Positions 58,886-64,000 of a stretch of DNA of 64,000 bases are shown here, in pieces. Source of the DNA: Tretioscincus oriximinensis. Lineage: Eukaryota > Chordata > Lepidosauria > Squamata > Gymnophthalmidae. Location of the stretch: positions 1,707,141-1,771,140 of the forward strand of contig JAJVDF010000162.1 of assembly GCA_022410635.1 (NCBI GenBank), written 5' to 3'. How positions within the stretch are numbered: the first letter of the stretch is position 1; each line of letters begins with the position of its first letter. The notes below the pieces were generated by a model that did not search any database, had not been told where the DNA came from, and saw only the letters and a list, made by a program, of their open reading frames with translations. A program made the translations under genes and the position numbers.

Positions 58886-59290
58886 TTGTGAGTATATGAA
58901 TAATTCTTTCTTCAAATGTAGACCTTCTTTTTGGGTGACATGACAAGAATAGCACCACTTTCTCTCTGTAAAAAAAAAATTTCACATTTCCTACTGCTCA
59001 GGGAGGAATCAACAGCATGACCTTCTTCTCATATTTATTTTGTACATTCATTATTCTGTGTGATGTGGGATATCAGATAGAAAAAACTAATTGGCTATAG
59101 TAGACTACAACTGGAAGAGGCCTAGTGTTGATTTTATTCATGTATATTCATTCTCATAAATCTGTTTTTTCCCCTACATTAATTAGAACATTTTATATAT
59201 TTTGGTCCTTCTTTACTGAATTATCGAATCTTGTAGGTTTTAAGAGAAAACACTTTGGGATCCTTGGGCGGAAAGCATTATAAAAGTGTT
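58886..59290. other. Unassigned sequence
   Basis: No recognised repeat or gene. Confidence 0.35.
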
Positions 59291-59293
59291 ATA

Positions 59294-59827
59294 CAGACTG
59301 ACCAGATTTTCGGAGGTTCAAACTGGGGTAATTAATATTCATACCAATTTGCATCTTCATGAATATGCAAATCACCCACCAACATACATACNGCTCCAAA
59401 ATCCCTGCCCAAGAAACCCATGAAGCACCCAATAATTTTTTGAAGCGTGCAAGAAATTTTCAAAGTACAGTGATACCTCGGTTCTCGAACATAATTCGTT
59501 CCAGGAGGACAGTCGAGAACCAAATTGTTCGAGAACCGAAGCAATGATGATGCAAATATTTGTTCGGATTCCAAGACAAAAGTTTCTCGAATCTCCTGGT
59601 CGAATACCGATTTGGTCGAAAGTAAGGCGTTCGAGAACCGAGGTATCACTGTACATGAGAAATTTGCATTTTTTACTGAGGGGAAGATGCCTTCAGGAGC
59701 TGCTTCCGGTTGCCAGAGCTCTCTAGTGGTGGTTCAGCAAATTAAAAAAAGAAATCAAAAAATGGAGGGTAGGGTAGACACCCCCAAAACAAGTTCCCCC
59801 CCCAAAAGTAGTCATCTAGTCAGCCTA
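59294..59827 (+). mobile_element. Family I element interrupted by a mariner-type MITE
   Basis: Left end AGACTGACCAGATTTTCGG and right end GTCATCTAGTCAGCCTA. The left 170 bases (GGTAATTAATATTCAT, TATGCAAATCACCCACCAACAT) match the reverse complement of 61780-61963. The ends resemble M9 termini, so I and M9 may be related. Confidence 0.65.
59468..59651. mobile_element. Mariner/pogo-type MITE
   Basis: CAGTGATACCTCGGTTCTCG at 59468 and its exact reverse complement ending at 59651 are terminal inverted repeats. TA flanks both ends (59466-59467 and 59652-59653). The 184-base element has repeated TTCGAGAACC motifs inside. TA duplication and CAGTG ends are typical of Tc1/mariner-superfamily elements; there is no transposase. 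Confidence 0.88.
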
Positions 59828-60564
59828 GCTATAAATAACTAATCTAAAACTTTTTTGCACTTAACACTTCAGAAAATGGTTGCTGAGAATCTTCCTCATT
59901 TGCTGCCTGGGGCAAGAATCTCCAAGTCAAAGCATTCCTGCAGCCAATCCAACATGGCTGGCTGCCCGCCCCTCCCTTTACTGTGATTAGATGAAAACAG
60001 ATCACCTGACCTGTGGACACAGAAAGGTTATAGTAGAGCGTTCATATTTAATGCAGTGTTGTTTCGCAGTGTAGGAATAATTATGGACTATCCCTCTCTA
60101 TATATTTCCCGAAGTCACAGTAGCTCCTTGAAGGCTCTGTGACTGGACAACATTTGGATAAATCCCAAGGCCTGAAATCACGTCATCAACATTCTAAAGC
60201 CAGGGCCAGGCCAGCAGTGGTTGCCGTGGAATTCGGCCCAGCACACCAGCAGGAATAGGGAAGGAACAACACAGGAAGAGGGAAGGAGGAACATTAAAGG
60301 GAATGAAGAGTAAGTTAGAAAACTCTCCCTATTGCATTAAACTCAGGCAACCCTAGGAAATAAATAAATAAAGTCTTCAACACCTCTTGGCCCCCTGGAA
60401 GGCATTCGAGAACCTGTTACGTTAGACTCAGGCAACAGGCTTAATCTACTTTATGGTAAGTTTAAAGTTTTGCTGCTTGAAGACCTCCCCGTTTCTCTTT
60501 TCCCCGTTTCTCTTGTCCCTTTCTCTTCCCTCACCTCCAGGNCCCATATATTGAGTCAGCTCTG
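59828..60564. other. Unassigned sequence
   Basis: 60180-60540 carries purine- and pyrimidine-rich stretches and no recognised repeat. No gene is credible. Confidence 0.35.
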
Positions 60565-61045
60565 GAAGAGGAAGAAGAAGAGCGACCTGAAGGGACTGAT
60601 AGTGGCTTACAAGCTATTTTTCATCTGAAGTCTTACATTCTATCTTACATGCTGTCTTTAGGCTGACCAGATAACCCCTTTTTTGGGGGGGGGCGCTGAA
60701 AACCCATTTTTGGGGATTCTCCCGTTTTTTTCTGAAGAAAAAAAAANTTTTTTTAAATCTTTTTCTGAAAATATTTTCCTCAGAAAAAACAGGGAAGTAC
60801 CCCCAAACGGGTTTTCAACACCCCCCCCAAAAGGGGTCATCTGGTCAGCCTATTCTGTCTTACATTACATCATGTTGTGATGGTCCCTATTCATCTACTT
60901 GTAATTACTTACTTTCAAATAGCTAGGTTGTCTGAAACTAAGGCCAGTAGAGGGTGACCTCCCCACTCCACATCAGACACATGGGCCTCGAATGCTGACC
61001 TCTCTGTTGGAAGGCCGTTGTTCTTAACCTCTGCACCACAATGCG
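60565..61045 (-). mobile_element. SINE-1b copy interrupted by M9
   Basis: AAGAGGAAGAAGAAGAG tail, GACTGATAGTGGCTTACAAGC, and after the interruption GTGATGGTCCCTATTCATCTACTTG, TTCAAATAGCTAGGTTG, AACCTCTGCACCACAATGCG (reverse complement of the 1b head GGTGCAGAGGTT). Confidence 0.75.
60659..60852. mobile_element. M9 foldback inside SINE-1b, 9-bp duplication
   Basis: TAGGCTGACCAGATAACCCC ... GAAAACCCATTTTTGGGG and inverse ... GGGGTCATCTGGTCAGCCTA. TGCTGTCTT (60650-60658) and TTCTGTCTT (60853-60861) match in eight of nine. Confidence 0.8.
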
Positions 61046-61319
61046 TGTACCAAGAGCAGACCAATAGCAAACCATTCAGCATCTTGTCTTCAGTGCTTCA
61101 TTGAGGTGTCCTGTCCACCTGAGTGAGCTGTAAACAAGTGCCATNTAGATGCAGGGCTGGAGAGGCTTCTGCCTGGGCTTCTGGTTTCATGGCTTTCCTC
61201 ACTCATGAGCATGTGCCTGAGATCTGCACCCAAAGCTAAGGCATTCCTGCAATGAGAGAGAAATGCCTAGAGGGGATTTTCATTCTTTGCTCAATGGAGC
61301 TTGTTGCACGCAAAGTGCC
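61046..61319. other. Unassigned sequence
   Basis: No recognised element. Confidence 0.35.
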
Positions 61320-61965
61320 TGACTAAGGCAAGGAGCATTGGAAAAAGACCAATTGTAGAAGTGGTTCAGCAGCTCTCAAAATCCCTAGGATCTTTTGGGT
61401 GTTTGGCATCCCTGTGTTCAAGCAGACTGGCCAGTTTGGTGGGCTGCTTATAAACGGGGTGCCAGATGTAAACAATAACAAATTGCTGCTTCCCATTCCT
61501 CTACCTTCTACTAGATCTCCTGTATCCTGTTTTATGGTTTTAAGTTGCATTTCTGCCTGCTTTTCTACACGGTTTTTTTCACAATGACAAATGATTGGAT
61601 GCCCAGAAGCTTCACAAAGCTGCAGATGCAGCAGCAGCCCAAATGTGAAAAAACTGAAAAGGAACTGTTGTGTTCTTGGTGCAAGCTGCAGGGAAGTGTA
61701 ATCCATCCACCCTGCCCTGNGGACTACACCAGCTCCTGAAGGCACCCTCCNCATTGTAAAAAAATTTAAAAAATCTGATGCACTCCAAAAATTCTTGCAC
61801 ACTTAAAAAAATTCTCACATGCTTCACAGATTTCTCGGGCGGGAATTTCGGAAGGGAATGCATGTTGGTGGGTAATTTGCATATTTATGAATATGCAAAT
61901 TAGAATGAATATTAATTACCACGGTTTGGGCCTCAGAAATTTCTGGTCAGTCTATTCTATAAGTA
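61320..61965 (-). mobile_element. Family I element carrying cassette B
   Basis: In reverse complement it starts TAGACTGACCAGAAATTTC and continues GGTAATTAATATTCATTC, ACCCACCAACATGCATTCCC, GTGCCTTCAGGAGCTGG, then cassette B: TTCTGGGCATCCAATC, AAAAGCAGGCAGAAATGCAAC, TTGTTATTGTTTACATCTGGC. The far end is not defined. The 159-residue minus-strand frame across it has no family resemblance. Confidence 0.6.
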
Positions 61966-61971
61966 AACCAC

Positions 61972-62922
61972 TGTCAGGGTGCCCTGACATACGTATTATA
62001 TATATTGTATATGTTGTATATAGTTATGTGAAACTGTTGACCTGTCCGGGTTTTGGAGGGAAATGGAGTTTTGCAAATGAACTGTAATTGTTGTTCATAT
62101 TTTGGAGGGAAAAGCCANCTGCAGTGTTTGGCTAATGGAATGTATAAATAAGGGCCTGACAGCAGGTTCCAGTCACTGCAGATCAGAGTCAGATAAGAAC
62201 ATAAGAACATAAGAACATAAGAAGAGCCATACTGGATCAGGCCACAGCCCATCGAGTCCAGCATTCTGTGTCACACAGAGGCCCACCAGATGCACCTGGG
62301 CAGCCTGAACAGAGGAAAGCAAAATATGCTGCTCCTGTTCGAGACTCCCTGCAAATGGTATCTCAAGAGTCCTGCCTGTTGCTCCATCCCGGAGGCTACA
62401 TCCAGACAACTATCTTAGTATCCATTTATACCCTTAGTGTCCATAAACCTGTCTNGTCCTGTCTTGAAACTATCCAAGCTGTTAGCTACCACTACCTCTT
62501 CAGGAAGNAAATTCCACAGGCCGATGACCCTCTGGGTGAAAAAATACTTNCCTTTGTCTGTTCTCACTTTTCTACCCAACAGTTTTAAGGAGTGCCCTCT
62601 GGTCCTTGTGTTGTGTGATAGAGAAAACATTTTTTCTCTATTCACNCTGTCGATCCCATGCATGATTTTGTACACTTCAATCAGATCACCCCTCAAACGT
62701 CTCCTTTCAAGGCTGAAGAGGCCCAGACGTTGCAGCCTTGCTTCGTAAGGGAGGTGCTCCAGACCCTTGATCATTTTTGTTGCCCTTTTCTGCACCTTCT
62801 CCAGTTCCAAAATATCCCTCTTGAGATGTGGTGATAAATTACTTTCTGAGCTGAAATACTTTCTGTCAGTGTGGTCTGTCTCTCTGGGTTTCACAACCAC
62901 AATCATCCCTATGCCATGACAA
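61972..62922 (+). mobile_element. Candidate solo LTR, interrupted by CR1
   Basis: Starts TGTCAGGGTGCCCTGACA and ends CCATGACA, giving short TGTCA...TGACA inverted ends. A TATA-like GTATAAATAAGGGCC lies at about 62139, followed by CAGTCACTGCAGATCAGAG. A CR1 copy (62196-62850) breaks it. Without a partner LTR, and with no clear target duplication, this stays a candidate. Confidence 0.4.
62196..62850 (-). pseudogene. CR1 LINE C-terminus and complete 3' end, best copy
   Basis: The minus strand reads [77 protein letters not shown], then EEVVVANSLDSFKTG and RFMDTKGINGY. This is the conserved region after the polymerase core in CR1-type ORF2. Several Ns fall in codons. The 3' end is the tandem octamer CTTATGTT (on -), 62196-62220. 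The element is 5' truncated, as is usual for CR1. Confidence 0.9.
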
Positions 62923-63774
62923 TGATGTACTCCAGGATTTCTGTGTCCTACATATCACATGACATGTCTTCACCCAATCACAAGGAGGGGAGCCAGTCAC
63001 GCACATAGAGCAAAGAAAAACTAGAGACCATAGCCTTCACATTTCTTTTTTTGTGGGCTTGGTGCAGAAGTGCTTCAATCTGGGGAAGGGCAAAAAGGCA
63101 AGTGGATAAGACTGATTCCTGCAGACCACTCTCCGAACGTAAGTGCTGGAAAAACATTTTTCTCGTCCTACTCAGTTTCAAGTGAATGGCACTAATGGAA
63201 GCGCACCCTTCCACTTACATTTTCCAGGTACTGTAGCAATGCTGTTAATAGAAATACACTGTTCACTTCTTTTTCAAGGTGTCGAGAATTATGCCACGGA
63301 TGTTGGAAGCCACACCATGGCAACACTGATAAGAGCATAAAAACAACAGCTGTCAGATAAATGAAACATCAGACAAACCCCCCCCCCCCCCCCATTCTCT
63401 TTGGAATGCACTCACAAATGCAATTTTCAATAGTCTGTGCAAATGTAATATTCTGTGGAGAATAAGATGTTAGAAAGTAACTCTGAAAATGACAAGGTAT
63501 TTGATAAATATAAGGGATCGTAGGAAAAGCGGGGAGGAAATAAATCACAGAGCTGCTAAACAGAAAGTGTGAAAATGAAAGAACAGAAAAAGTGGGCAAA
63601 AAAAAAAGAGCACTTTTGTGGAAAGAGATGTTAAGCAAGGATATAAAACCTGTTTCTCCTATAATTGCACGAGGCATAAACCACAGAGGGACTCTTGGCT
63701 TTGTGTTGCCTGTTTTCCTTTCGCACACAATTGGTTTAATGCAAATACGGCAGGTCTGTAAAAAAGTGATACGC
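62923..63774. other. Unassigned, partly unique-looking sequence
   Basis: A poly-C run lies at 63377-63393. 63400-63770 has no recognised repeat, and motifs such as TGCAAATACGG and AATTGGTTTAATG. The 173-residue minus-strand frame overlapping it includes CR1 3' end sequence, Ns and a poly-Gly from poly-C, so it is not a gene. Confidence 0.35.
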
Positions 63775-64000
63775 ATACAAGAACGTAAGAATATAAGAGG
63801 AGCCCTGCTGAATGCGGCCAGGGCCCATCTAGTNNAGCNTTCTGNCTCCCACAGTGGCCCACCAGTTGCCCCTGGGACTCTCAGCATCAAGAGATCNTTC
63901 CTAGCAGCTATTTACACCCTTGGCATCCATGAACTTGTCTAATCCTGTTTTAAAGCTATCCTGCCTGCCAGCTACCACCACTTCTCCTGGAAGTAAATTC
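63775..64000 (-). mobile_element. CR1 3' end, cut by the window edge
   Basis: ACGTAAGAATATAAGAGGAGCCCTGCTGAATG, CACAGTGGCCCACCAGTTGCCC, CTTGGCATCCATGAACTTGTCTAATCC, CCAGCTACCACCACTTCTCC. Same order as at 62220-62510; the coding part continues past 64000. Confidence 0.8.

Noticed and set aside
59294..59827. 9-bp target duplication at the family I element
   Set aside because: Flanks AGTGTTATA and GCTATAAAT do not match in register; only a weak six-base similarity remains.
61323..61802. 159-residue minus-strand frame
   Set aside because: It lies in family I/cassette B repeat sequence with N codons, and the frame is not conserved in the related copy.
63369..63890. 173-residue minus-strand frame
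   Set aside because: It starts in a CR1 3' end, contains several N codons and ends in a poly-Gly from a C homopolymer; no domain is recognisable.

Overview
The window is vertebrate nuclear DNA, most likely from a squamate reptile and possibly a gecko. The species is inferred, not proven. The evidence is the repeat content: two tRNA-derived SINE families of lizard type, CR1 LINEs with short octamer-type tails, L2-clade LINE ends, L1 3' ends, and a dense set of foldback DNA elements. I found no credible protein-coding gene, tRNA, rRNA or CRISPR array. Every long open frame is a decayed LINE frame, a purine/pyrimidine microsatellite, a frame read through Ns, or chance. Many isolated Ns and one 345-base gap (40808-41152) mark this as draft assembly.

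Layout: 1-16 kb holds foldback elements, SINEs, CR1, L1 and L2 fragments and simple repeats. 17.4-21.6 kb is comparatively repeat-poor and looks like non-coding regulatory or intergenic sequence. 22-30 kb is dense with nested repeats. 30.0-31.2, 34.85-35.2, 35.8-36.6, 37.1-38.1, 45.5-46.2, 47.4-47.9 and 49.8-50.1 kb are islands that match no repeat I can see; several carry homeodomain-like TAATTA, CCAAT or TCF/LEF-like motifs. 38-45 kb and 50-64 kb are again nested transposons. The whole resembles an intergenic region or a large intron next to a gene outside the window.

Family names used here are my own labels. P: a foldback retroelement with long target-site duplications, possibly Penelope-like. 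M9: a foldback DNA element with TAGGCTGACCAG ends and 9-bp duplications. FB-A: ends AGGYCCTGTCCCCAC. E: ends containing TTTTAATCCAGCTTCA. C, D, F, G and I: other dispersed families. SINE-1 has a tRNA-Lys-like head, SINE-1b the same body with another head, and SINE-2 a GTAGTGGTTAGAGTG head. For family P, + means the strand reading CTGAAG...GAAA.

The most interesting signals are: family P, which occurs as perfect palindromes, has 12-18 bp target duplications and carries a hammerhead-ribozyme-like core; foldback elements that share one interior but have different termini; a 9-bp-duplication foldback family; an L1 insertion with an inverted copy of its target at the 5' side; and a near-identical ~55-base block found twice, 12.5 kb apart, each time beside an AAT microsatellite.
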